This document shows positions 31,330 to 40,853 of a stretch of 64,000 bases of DNA, in pieces. The notes beneath the pieces were generated by a model that saw only the letters and a list, made by a program, of their open reading frames with translations, was not told the origin of the DNA and did not search any database. A program made the translations under genes and the position numbers. Numbering within the stretch: position 1 is the first letter of the stretch; each line of letters starts with the position of its first letter. Source of the DNA: Paroedura picta (Eukaryota; Chordata; Lepidosauria; Squamata; Gekkonidae); assembly GCF_049243985.1 (NCBI RefSeq), contig NC_135381.1, positions 22,306,345 to 22,370,344 on the forward strand. The letters are read 5' to 3'.

Positions 31330-31800
31330 TTACATCTCACTCCCCCTTTGTGTCTAGTTTAAAGCCCTCTTCACCAGGTGTGCAAGGGTTCTCCCAAAAA
31401 TACCTTTTCTGTCCCTGGTAATAGCCCCTCATATTGACATCATTGACCGTGATCCAGAAATCCAAATTGTTCCCGTCGACACCAGTGACGTAGCCAGTCA
31501 TTTCCTTGCATGATTTTTCTCTCCCTTCCTAAGCCACGGCCACTTACAGGAAGAACTGATGAAAACACAACCTGTGCTCCCAGGTCTTTTCCCCCAGATC
31601 CACAAAGTCTTTTTTGATATGTTCCATGTTCTGCTGGGCAGTATTATTTGTTCCTACATGGATGAGAAGGAAGGGGTAATGATCTGTAGGCTTGATGAGC
31701 CTGTCCAGCCGTTCTGTCACATCTTTGATTTAGTCCTGCCAATTCCCGTCTGACAAATCAATGCAAGTAATTTCTAGGATGCTGTCCTAAACTTCTGCCT
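31330..31800 (-). pseudogene. CR1 ORF1 esterase-like region
   Basis: Minus-strand translation gives VTERLDRLIKPTDHYPFLLI followed by HVGTNNTAQQNMEHIKKDF. The GTN motif and surroundings match the GDSL/SGNH-type esterase domain at the C-terminus of CR1 ORF1. Frames and stops are broken after that. Confidence 0.8.
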
Positions 31801-33486
31801 CCCTTCATAACATCGTCTCAGTAAATGAAAGATGAGAATATTTGGCCCTGTCTCTGAAAAGAATGGCCTGTTTCCTTTTTTTACATTGCAATAACTGGAA
31901 AAAAAACTTGCATTTTCATTTTGGAATGCTTATGTTTCTGATAATGTATTTTTGTTTTAAGATTTGTTTTGGTAAAAATTAAGAACATTTGGCCTGAGGC
32001 ATGAGGCTATTCAAAGTAACCTTACTGAAATATGTGTGAGTGTTTGCAAGCCCCAAAGTAATGTGTACCCGACACAGCAGTGAGAGAATTTCAGAATCAG
32101 AAGGCAGTGGGAGCAACTGCCCCACAAGTCTGTATTTTGCACTGAGATAAAGCAACTATTTCTGTTGGAATAGCTCATACCTGCCATAAGTTATTCAGAA
32201 CTCCTCTCTGGCAGAGATGCTACAATCTACCCTGTATAATCACTTAGGCACTTTCAGGACAAAGAAATTTTCTTTTCTTAAAAAAAAAAAGGCATATGCA
32301 TGAGTGAGTTATGCAATATGACAGTAACAAGCTTCCTTGTGCCAATCAATGACTGTGATCACATCATTTGGAGGAGAGTATGGCTGGAATCTACACATAG
32401 AAACCTCAATATACCAGCTGCATGGACAGGTTCGTGTAATTGCAAGAAAAAGCCTTGTCTTGGAGAACTTAGACTTGGGAGGTACAGTGCAGTGTGTTTA
32501 TTCGGTCGATTGACCCATATAAATAATGCATCAATAGAAACTGCAATCAATGATAAAAGTTAATCGATATGTGTAGCAAAACATACAAAAGCATTGCTAC
32601 ATAAAATATTAAGATAATAAAACAATGTTAAAAACAATGTATTGATGGAAACAAATAATATGTTATTGTAGCTAGGGGGGAAGGGTTATAACATGTAAAG
32701 AAGAAGGGGGAAGAAACCTCAAGGAAGTTAATTGCAGGACTTGGTTGGTAGTTCTGAACAGGGTTGTTCTGACCTGATCTGAGCAATGGAGCAGATTGTC
32801 CAGGAGTTGGATTTGTTAGGATAATTGCCCTTTGCATTGCTTCACACCGTAAGCTGTTACTCTCAGGAGACTACCAGTCCTCTTCATAGATGAGTAGCTA
32901 TCACTGATGGTAATGGGACTTTTGTGTATATCATGATGAGAACAAGGTCCCCAGTGGTGTCTTGGGAAAGCAATGTGATGCATCGATGATATGTAATTAT
33001 TTGGTCCTGGCATATATGGCATATGATATCTCTGTCAAATGGTGTTTATGATCAGGATCTTATTGACCAGGGTCTGTTCAAAAGGTGCCCATTGTATATT
33101 AAATTCCCCTTCAGTGACCTCATCAAAATGGTGGATGTCCAGTGGGTGGGATGCAATAATCATGTTGGGAAATGACATCAAAAGACGTGCCTCCCTGCAA
33201 ATGAGAGAGTCGCATTTTTAAAAATCTTTTGCACTGCAGAGCCGTGTCTTTCAGTGTGTCATAGCAATTTAATTCATAAGGAGGACTTTCCCAATTACAA
33301 AACATTGTACATACGCTCAGAAATGTTAGCTGTCAGTACCCAAAGAAGAAAGCTGACATTCTGCCAGGTGAACTGGTATATTTATGGTGTGATCCAACAG
33401 GAGCAGCTCTTGTGAAAACCCCACTGAGATGAATAGGGGGACATACAAAATTATGGTGCAGTATAATGCCAGACTGCTGTGCCCTG
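31801..33486. other. No gene or clear repeat recognised
   Basis: About 1.7 kb of AT-rich DNA. No SINE or TIR signals noticed. Confidence 0.4.
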
Positions 33487-33672
33487 GATAGCCCAGTTTG
33501 GCCTGATTTTGTCAAGACTTGGAAGCTAAGCAAGGTCAGTCCTGATCAATATTTTGGTGGGAGACTTCAAAGGAATATCAGAAAGCAGGCAATAACAAAC
33601 CATCTCTGAATATTTCTTGCCTTGAACACCCTACAAGGTCACCACGAGTCTTCTGTGGCTTAAAAGCATTTT
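33487..33672 (+). mobile_element. 5S-rRNA-derived SINE (5S-Sauria type)
   Basis: 33488-33582 is a decayed 5S rRNA: GGAAGCTAAGCAAGGTC (box A region) and TTTTGGTGGGAGACTT (box C region), in the order of vertebrate 5S RNA. The tail has AACAAACCATCTCTGAATAT, CTTGCCTTGAACACCCTAC and AGGTCACCACGAGTC, matching the tail type of the 5S-Sauria SINE. Such SINEs use the 5S internal promoter for Pol III. The copy is diverged. Confidence 0.88.
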
Positions 33673-34052
33673 CACCCCTCTCCTTGTGTAGACTATCCTG
33701 TGGGAAAATGAGCAGTATTCTTCAATTTCAAAACAAGTTTTTAATAATCCTAGAGTAATCTTTCATTGACTTGACAGTCCTTTGTCAGTTGTGTGAGTTC
33801 TTAGATAGTAGATAGACATACATGCACAAACACAGCAGGAGAAGATGAAGTTATGTAAAATTCAAATGTTGTCAAATAAAATACTGAAACCATTAATAAG
33901 AGCAGTCACTGATGATAATACAACTTCCTTGGTTTGTTAAGCTGGTTAATGCTTGTAATGATTTAGGAATCCCACATCTTTGTTAAGGCCTTGGGAGCTG
34001 GTGTCAAACATCTCAAAACATTCTAATTCAGCAGTTTGATAGCGGAATATCC
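33673..34052. other. No gene recognised
   Basis: AT-rich DNA without recognised features. Confidence 0.4.
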
Positions 34053-34058
34053 TTTTGA

Positions 34059-34585
34059 CCCATTATGCACGGGCCAGAATGCCTGTGCTGGCGGCAGCAG
34101 GGCATTGGGGAAAATCCGCGATTATGCAAGCCCCCGCCGCCAGTGTGTGCATGGTCCGGCGCAGGGCCACGGAAGGCCCGCGTTATAGAAACGCAGGAAC
34201 TTCTGCAGCTTCCTGGATGCTGTGGGCGCCTGCAGGGGCTGCAGCAGAGTGGCGCTGTGCATAATTGCCAGCACGGGCCTTTTGGCCTACCTGGCCCCGA
34301 CATATGGTGTCCCTGTAGGGACACCGCACGCCCCTGCAGGCTCTGCAGGCTCCGCGGAGCCATAGAGCTGGCAGGGGCATCCCCCTGCCCCCGCCAAAGT
34401 GTGTGGAGGGGGCCTGCCCCCCACCCCCTCCCCATCTCCCCCCCTGGCTGCTGCTCTTACCCTGCTGGCACTGGCACAAAGAGTGTGTGTGCACGCTACG
34501 CCAGGACAGCCCCGCATGGGGAAAGGTGGGGCATCCTGCCCTGCCACAACGGTAGCGCAGAGTAGCTACTACAATGCATAAAGGG
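34059..34585. mobile_element. GC-rich TIR element, likely non-autonomous DNA transposon
   Basis: Ends CCCATTATGCAC (34059-34070) and ATGCATAAAGGG (34574-34585) are 12-bp inverted repeats with two mismatches. TTTTGA lies next to both (34053-34058, 34587-34592) and may be part of a target duplication. The interior is sharply GC-rich and CpG-bearing within an AT-rich setting. It has an internal palindrome around GTGTCCCTGTAGGGACAC (34308-34325). Long open frames on both strands come from the high GC; none shows a domain. Confidence 0.6.
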
Positions 34586-34592
34586 TTTTTGA

Positions 34593-34721
34593 AGTCTTTT
34601 CCTGGCTAATTTGTGACTTTTAGATAATCAGTTGCATGCCTTGGCATAGTTGCATTTTTGATGTCAGATTTATATTTTAACTCTTGTGAGTAGCTGACAT
34701 GTCTTATGTAGAGAGCGGGAC
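34593..34721. other. Nothing recognised
   Basis: Short AT-rich gap. Confidence 0.4.
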
Positions 34722-35283
34722 ATGATGGCATATCCCTTGAAGGATGAACCAATCTAAGGGACCACCTTTCTGAATACATTCTCCAAAGAGCTCTTCGATC
34801 CCATAACACCAATCAGCTAAGGATCTCAGGCCCCCAAGAAATATGACTGACCTCACATATGTTCGGCCCTGACTCTTGCCTAGGGGAGTGAGCTCTCTGG
34901 GAAGATCAGGGCCCTGTCTGAAAAGTTCCACAGGGCCTATAAGACAGCTCTTCCGCTGAGCTTATGGCTGAGGCCAGCCAGAAAACACATCTAAATTCTG
35001 GGCTTCCCTGCCGTCCCTCCTCCCTCCTCCCTCTCCCCCTTTCCCTTCAACTCCTCCCTACATTTAACATCTTTGCTAGCTGAAATTACTATCAATCTCA
35101 GTAATTATTGTTGGTGCTGACAGTGGCTCTGTGATTTTAAAGTTTATTGATTCTATTTTATTCTTATGTAAATTTTATTTGTTTTATTATGATTTATCTG
35201 ATTTGTTGCTCAACACCCTGAGAGAGCAATGTCCAAGAGGGGCAGTATCTAAATAGCTTAATAAAATAAATAAACAAATAAAC
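34722..35283 (+). mobile_element. L2-like LINE 3' end, copy 1, tail AAATAAACAAAT
   Basis: Decayed ORF2 end: plus-strand reading shows LRSHNTNQLRISGPQEI (equivalent to LRSATSNWLRIPGPREA at 51032-51090) and, in another frame, a KIRALSEKFHRAYKTALPL-like block. The 3' UTR ends CTTAATAAAATAAATAAACA. The same family recurs at 46935-47427 and 51004-51507. Clade is inferred from the terminal protein pattern; L2 or a near relative fits best. Confidence 0.7.
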
Positions 35284-37289
35284 AAAATGGATGAATCTGA
35301 GAAGGTATGTCTGATGCCTCCAAATGAATTACATACTTCTTCCCTTTCTGTTTGCTCTTGGCATTAGAATGACAATCATTCCACTTGGCCAGCCTGAGAT
35401 TGTCAATCATGAATGGGGCCAAGACAAAAGGGAACGATAAAGAACAAAGGGAGGTGTAATGGGAGGGGAAATGGCATATCTGGAAGGTGTTAATGCAGGA
35501 TTCTGTTTCTAAACAAGAGAATGTATTGCTCTCCTTTATCCATTCCTTTATAATGTGGGGCAGCTTGCCTAGTTTATTTGAGATTCCCTTAAAAGAATGT
35601 CACTTTCTTTCTAGTTGTTATTTTCTCTTGTTCAGTTTTAGCCACTAGACTGGAAGGCTGAAGATATTGAGCAATTATTTTTCAACTTCCTTTTGAGTAC
35701 GGGGTTTTGTATTGTAGGAAAACACTGGTGGCCATTATATCTGTAGTGCATAGGTTACCTGCCAGTTTGACCATAAGTCCAACCTGTGCATTGCTGTGCT
35801 CCCACTAAGCTCCCAGAGGTCAGTCAAGTCAACCGTGAATTGAGTGTTGAGTGATTCAGTTGGATAATCAGTCCAATGTAAAATTTACCTGTGTAAACCA
35901 TATCTAGAACATGCACCATTTATCATGTATCACAGTAAAATGTGGATTCGTATGAACTGTTCGCTTTCTCTAACAATTGAGACCCTGGCGGCAGGAAGAT
36001 TGAATCTGGGACCTTTTGCCTCCATCCTTTCTGCACATACATGTACAGTATACATTTGCCTTAAAACAGTTTCGATCTTTAATATATGAACTACTTTAAC
36101 TGAAAGCTGAATAGGTGCAATATAGCCTAAAAATTTTGGCTGCAGATTATGGCCTGTGATGACTGCTCCACACATACAATTTCATATGTGACGTTGCAAC
36201 TTTCAAGAGATGGTTTGGTTGCCCTGGAATGCTTGGAATCAAACACAGATGTAACTGTAAGAAGGATTCCAAATTGCAGTGGATTCTGTGCATGTTTTTG
36301 CAAACATCTAAGTGGATGATACCAACATGGCAAAAGGGAATATAATGTGCTGGGTTTCTTCAGACATTCCAGAGATCAGTTTTCAGTTATCCCTTTGTAA
36401 AGAAGTAAAAACAGGTAGTCAGAGTCCTCCAATTATGTCATAGGCTGGTTGGTGATTACATTTCTTCGCCATTACTTAAAATGAATCGCTCCGATTCCTT
36501 CATCATGTTAAAATAGGTTTTCTGTTCTATGTGAAAATGGTCAGATCTCACCTGTCCACTTGCAGATGTACATAGTGCATGTGCATATGCACCTGCTAGA
36601 TCTCCTCCCACTTCTTTAAGATCAGCTTTCTTTGAGGGACAAAGTTTGCAATTGAAAAGGCCCCTTTCCATTTCCTTTTGTTGTTTTAGACAAATAGAAC
36701 TAAGTCACTGTGCTTCAAACGTAGCCTCAAGGAACATGCAAACAAGGACTAGATCAATGACTTGTCTTTGTAGCTGTTTTTTATCCTTAAGTTTAAAAAT
36801 CTGAATATTCAAACATTAATTCATGTTTCAAACAACTGTCTCAAATACTTCACTTGTCTATATGTGTATGCACGTACGTTTGGAAGTTCGCTTACAATAT
36901 ATGACATTTCAAGATTCTTTTATAGTTTACAGACACCCCCGTGCTGGAAAGATGTTTATGATTTTTGCAATAACCAGTTGGAAAATGCATGTGGAGCTTT
37001 TAAAAAAGGTCCCGTCCCCCCCCATAGAGAGTAAAAAGCAGCAAACTGCAGGTGATGTTGTTGTCATGACATTCAGGTTTTCAGTTTTGGATATGCAGTT
37101 GGAACTTACAGTACCTAAAAAAACAAGATAGGTAGAGACATAAATCTTCAACTTTGCAGGAGCAGGGAGGGGATAAGCATACACTGCATATGCTTATGGC
37201 CTGTGGATTGCAGATTACTGCTGCATTCAATGGTGCAAAAAACATTTTAGGTTCCACTTGCTACTCTTTTGTTCTTTTGCTGTGATTCC
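35284..37289. other. No gene or clear repeat recognised
   Basis: About 2 kb of AT-rich DNA. Small frames lack domains. Confidence 0.4.
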
Positions 37290-37507
37290 AAGACTGCTTG
37301 TAACGGAATTCTGAGCTCCCCCTTTCCCAGTCTTCCCTGGTTTATTCTTATTATGAATATCATGTTTCATTGTTTTTTTTTAACAATGTTTAAGCGTTGT
37401 GTTTAACTATGGTTTATTTTTAGCTGTTTCCCTTCACCAGTGTTTTTAGCATTGAAAAAGGGCCGGGGAGGGGGAAGCAAGCTCCGAGAGCGGCAGTCAC
37501 ACAAATC

Positions 37508-37557
<50 letters not shown>
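37290..37557 (+). mobile_element. LINE 3'-tail-like segment ending in (CAA)n
   Basis: The CTCCGAGAGCGGCAGTCACACAAATCTAAA stretch (37480-37510) followed by a trinucleotide tail resembles LINE 3' ends of the kind GCGGCATACAAATCTAA + tail. There is no coding remnant upstream that I can recognise. Confidence 0.4.
37511..37557 (+). repeat. (CAA)n microsatellite
   Basis: About 47 bp of near-perfect CAA, encoding the poly-Gln run of a spurious frame. Confidence 0.97.
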
Positions 37558-37558
<1 letters not shown>

Positions 37559-37639
37559 TGATTTCTCTCTGATCCAATTTCAAAAGTACAAAGAGCCATT
37601 TTGTCACTGGCAACTTAAACTATGTTTTAAATATTGAAT

Positions 37640-37788
37640 GTAACATCTTAAAGTTTTTATGCTGTCGGATCTTTTAAAATTTTTATAGTACTATTACTGT
37701 TTTTTTCTCTTTTTAAATTGTCTTAGTTTTTAATTGCTTGTATTTTAATTTTGGTCTGAATGACCGTAAAGAAATATTGATTGATTGA
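37640..37788 (+). mobile_element. Possible LINE 3' UTR tail
   Basis: T-rich stretch ending GGTCTGAATGACCGTAAAGAAATATTGATTGATTG, with a short palindrome GGTC...GACC, resembling the tail of a reptile LINE. Weak. Confidence 0.3.
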
Positions 37789-38173
37789 ACAACATGATGC
37801 CATTGTGCCCCAAGTTCGATCAGGTTTCGGCCCCCTTGGCCATTTTTAGATAGCGAAATTCTCCTCTAAAATGGAGTTGGCAGTCAGGGGTTGGACCCTT
37901 GGCTGGGATAATGTCTAGCTTGGCTCCAAGTCTTTAGGTTATCTTTTTCTCTGACCAAGCAGTGGTAGCTTGCCTGCATGAAAAGGCCACTGCAGGTCAA
38001 ACTCCTGCTGACAGTGCTTTCATATGCCCTCGACAAGAGAGGCAGTTTCATAGCCTCAATAGAAGGACGTAATTCTGCTTAGGTTTACATTACGAGTGAT
38101 CACCTGCATGTGTATGAACATGCACCTAGGTTGTTTTCATGTTGGCTCTGAAGGGTTTGAATTAGGCTTTTGG
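37789..38173. other. No gene recognised
   Basis: Nothing beyond small frames. Confidence 0.4.
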
Positions 38174-38454
38174 GAGCCTCTTGTGGTGCAGAGTGGTAAG
38201 GCAGCAGACATGCAGTCTGAAAGCACTGCCCATGAGGCTGGGAGTTCAATACCAGCAGCCGGCTCAAGGTTGACTCAGCCTTCCATCCTTCCGAGGTCGG
38301 TAAAATGAGTACCCAGCTTGGTGGGGGGTAAACGGTAATGACGGGAAGGGAATGGCAAACCACCCCGTATTGAGTCTGCCATGAAAATGCTAGAGGGTGT
38401 CACCCCAAGGGTCAGTCATGACTCGGTGCTTGCACAGGGGATACCTTTACCTTT
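38174..38454 (+). mobile_element. Sauria-like tRNA SINE with (ACCTTT) tail, copy 1
   Basis: The head GAGCCTCTTGTGGTGCAGAG and a B-box-like GGGAGTTCAATACCAGC give the tRNA-derived promoter. The body has CGGCTCAAGGTTGACTCAGC and GTAAAATGAGTACCCAGCTT. The end is GCTTGCACAGGGGATACCTT. TTTGGGAGC is repeated at 38169-38177 and 38452-38460, overlapping the head, as a target duplication. Family name is from memory of squamate SINEs. Confidence 0.92.
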
Positions 38455-38645
38455 GGGAGCAACCCCCCCCCTTCAATATGTTATAATTACCTACTTTCCA
38501 GGTTTTCCCTGGCTTGCTGCATTCTGATATCTTGGTTTGATATGATCCTTTTGGAAAGAATGCAGTCAACAGTTGTCTGGGAGGTGTGCATTTGAAAGTT
38601 TCAACCCACCGTGGTGCTAATCCTTCCCTCCACAGGCCCACAGGT
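38455..38645. other. Nothing recognised
   Basis: Short unique stretch with a poly-C run at 38464-38471. Confidence 0.4.
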
Positions 38646-38870
38646 ACGGTTGCCAGCTCTGGGTTGGAAAATACCTGGAGTCTTTGGGGGTGGAGCTGGG
38701 AGTGCTGGGATTTGGGATGGGGAGGGACTTCAGTGGAGTATAATGCTATGGAGTTCGCCCTCCAAAACAACCGTTTTCTCCAGGGGAAATGATCTGTGGG
38801 GCCGGGAGATGAGTTACAATTGCAGGGGATACCCAGGTCCCATCTGGGGACTGGCATCCCTACTTACAGG
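38646..38870 (-). mobile_element. MITE-like repeat of the GGTTGCCAAC type
   Basis: Starts CGGTTGCCAGCTCTGGGTTG and continues with TATAATGCTATGGAG, TTCTCCAGGGGAAATGATC and a worn right end CTGGCATCCCTAC. Nearly complete but diverged. Confidence 0.75.
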
Positions 38871-40349
38871 TCCATTTCCCCCATGCTACCAGGGGTCTCA
38901 AAAAGAAGAAATTGGTAGATCACAACAGCACAGTCCTATTATAATGGGATCCATTAACTCCTCTGAATTCTCGGCTTCATTTTTAACAAATTGAGCCTCC
39001 AGCTTCTGTTGTTGTTGTGGAGATACACCTCTTATATGTTGATACTGAAAAGGGCTAGAGACTTGCTTTTATTTAATATAAAAGCAGGGAGCTCATAGAT
39101 CATGTCAATAGATCATTACAGCAATCAAGAAATTGCTCGATTTTCTTCTTTTGAAGTCTGGGGAAAAGCCCTCTGGTAGTGTGGGGAAAATGGTAACTAG
39201 GACATCCTGGGGCAAGGAATATGCAGGGGAAAGTGCTGCATGGTTCCTCCCTTGCTGCAACAAGAGTGACACAGAGAAATATAGCACTGGGGAAGCAGCC
39301 CCAGTTTACACCAGCAACAGAAAGAATTGATAGAAAGGCCTGGGATCAAAAACTGTTGCCTTCTGTAAACTGATGTTCTCATCTGGGATGGAACAAAAGG
39401 AACCGATGCTACAATTCAAAATATGCCCCTTATTTTCAGAGTTTTTAAAATATTGAACTTACATTGGTATATAGTACCTAGACAATTTTATTCCTTGCTA
39501 GCAAAGCAGTTAAAATACCATCACTGATAGGCATCTGTACTGCAGCTGAAAGGCCCAAGTAACACATGGGGACTGTAATTACAGTCTGCCAAGCCTCCTT
39601 AACATGGATGAGAGTGATAAAGACAGCTATGATCAGAGGGGCCCAAATTAAATAGTGAGAGGTCATCCTCTTGCCCCATCTCGCTAGCTCTCTTTGGTGA
39701 AATTAGAGCTCCTCTAAAAGAAAATGTTCTTTAAATTTTACTCTCTAATAAGGGTGGGAGAGGAAGGTGCGTGGGGAGGGGGATATTCTAATGCAGAGAT
39801 GTTACACTTCTACAGGAGCATCTGTTGTGGTCTGCAGGACTGAACTATATTTTAACAAGCAGGAATCAATATTTCTAAGGTTAAAAACGCCAAGTCCCAT
39901 CTATTACATTTGCTAGGATAATGAAAATTAATGGGAATGGCAAAGGATAAACACTGACCTGATGGTTGTTTAACTGTTTCTCCTGCATTTCACCTTTATT
40001 TGCCTATAGAACTCTTTCTCCTTTTGGGTGACAATCCTGGAAAGTTCCCTCATAACTTGGTGAAAAGTAAAGCAGAACAGTTGGGAATGTGTTGTGTTGA
40101 TACAACAGGTAAATGTTTTCCAGTGGTGGGCAGAGAGGATCTTGACTGAGGAGTACTTCTCCAATGCAACAGATACCCACAGATAGCCTCCCAGTTATAA
40201 CGATGCTTATTGCTTGTCCTCGTAGTTTGATCCTGCACAAAACAGGAGCTCCTGGTGAAAACAGTCCTGATCAAACAGGAAATATGGCCTATACTGACTT
40301 TCTAGCACTGAGGACTCAAGATGGCAAATGAAAGCTTTGTATGGAACAT
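38871..40349. other. No gene or clear repeat recognised
   Basis: About 1.5 kb without recognised elements. Confidence 0.4.
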
Positions 40350-40575
40350 CTTAAGAGAGATGTATTTCTATAGCTCTTCCAGGACTCAGAGGCCTTTACA
40401 TATTCTCTTGTTGCCATCCCTGCAACAGCCCTGTAATGTAGGCCAGTCTCATTATCCCTATCCCTCCTCTTATCAGAAGGGAAGTCAAGAATGAGCAGCT
40501 TGCCTGAGGTTAGGGAGTTTCTGGATTTGAACCTGGGATTTCCTGGTCTATGTCTCTTTCTCTTCACCACTAGAC
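40350..40575 (-). mobile_element. Old tRNA-derived SINE, diverged
   Basis: On the minus strand the head reads AGTCTAGTGGTGAAGAGAAA and a B-box-like AGGTTCAAATCC follows. The body has a CAGGGCTGTTGCAGGG block. It abuts the younger SINE at 40577, whose tail sits at the head of this copy. Confidence 0.6.
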
Positions 40576-40576
40576 T

Positions 40577-40853
40577 AGAAGAAGAGTTGGTTCTTATATG
40601 CTGCTTTTCCCTACCCGGAGGAGGCTCAAAGTGGCTTACAATCACCTTCCCTTTCCTCTCCCCACAACAGACACCCTGTGAGGTAGGTGAGGCTGAGTGA
40701 GCCCTGATATCACTGCCCCGTCAGAACAGGTTTATCAGTGTTGTGGCGAGCCCAAGGGCACCCAGCTGGCTGCATGTGGGGGAGTGCAGAATCGAACCTG
40801 GCATGCCAGATTAGAAGTCCGCACTCCTAACCACTACACCAAACTGGCTCTCC
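40577..40853 (-). mobile_element. tRNA-derived SINE, full length, minus strand
   Basis: The minus strand reads GGAGAGCCAGTTTGGTGTAG, a B-box-like CCAGGTTCGATTC, the CAGCTGGGTGCCCTTGGGCT block, CTCAGCCTCACCTACCTCAC and GCATATAAGAACCAACTC, then a short (TTC) tail. It is among the least diverged copies of this family in the window. Confidence 0.92.

Larger units (their letters stand above)
29246..31800 (-). mobile_element. CR1 LINE, ORF1 C-terminus through RT, lacking its 3' end
   Basis: Minus-strand order: ORF1 esterase-like region (31800-31330), endonuclease (31315-30600), linker (30600-30080) and RT (29779-29246), ending abruptly at FADDTKL in the RT core. CR1 normally loses its 5' end, so absence of the 3' part points to a later deletion or rearrangement. 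The nearby piece 28457-28950 begins about 120 codons further along ORF2, consistent with one element whose middle was lost and a MITE-like repeat now between. Several in-frame stops divide ORF2. Confidence 0.9.

Noticed and set aside
34028-34581. Several long overlapping frames on both strands
   Set aside because: The block is GC-rich with few stop codons by chance, and the frames contradict each other with no domain in any.
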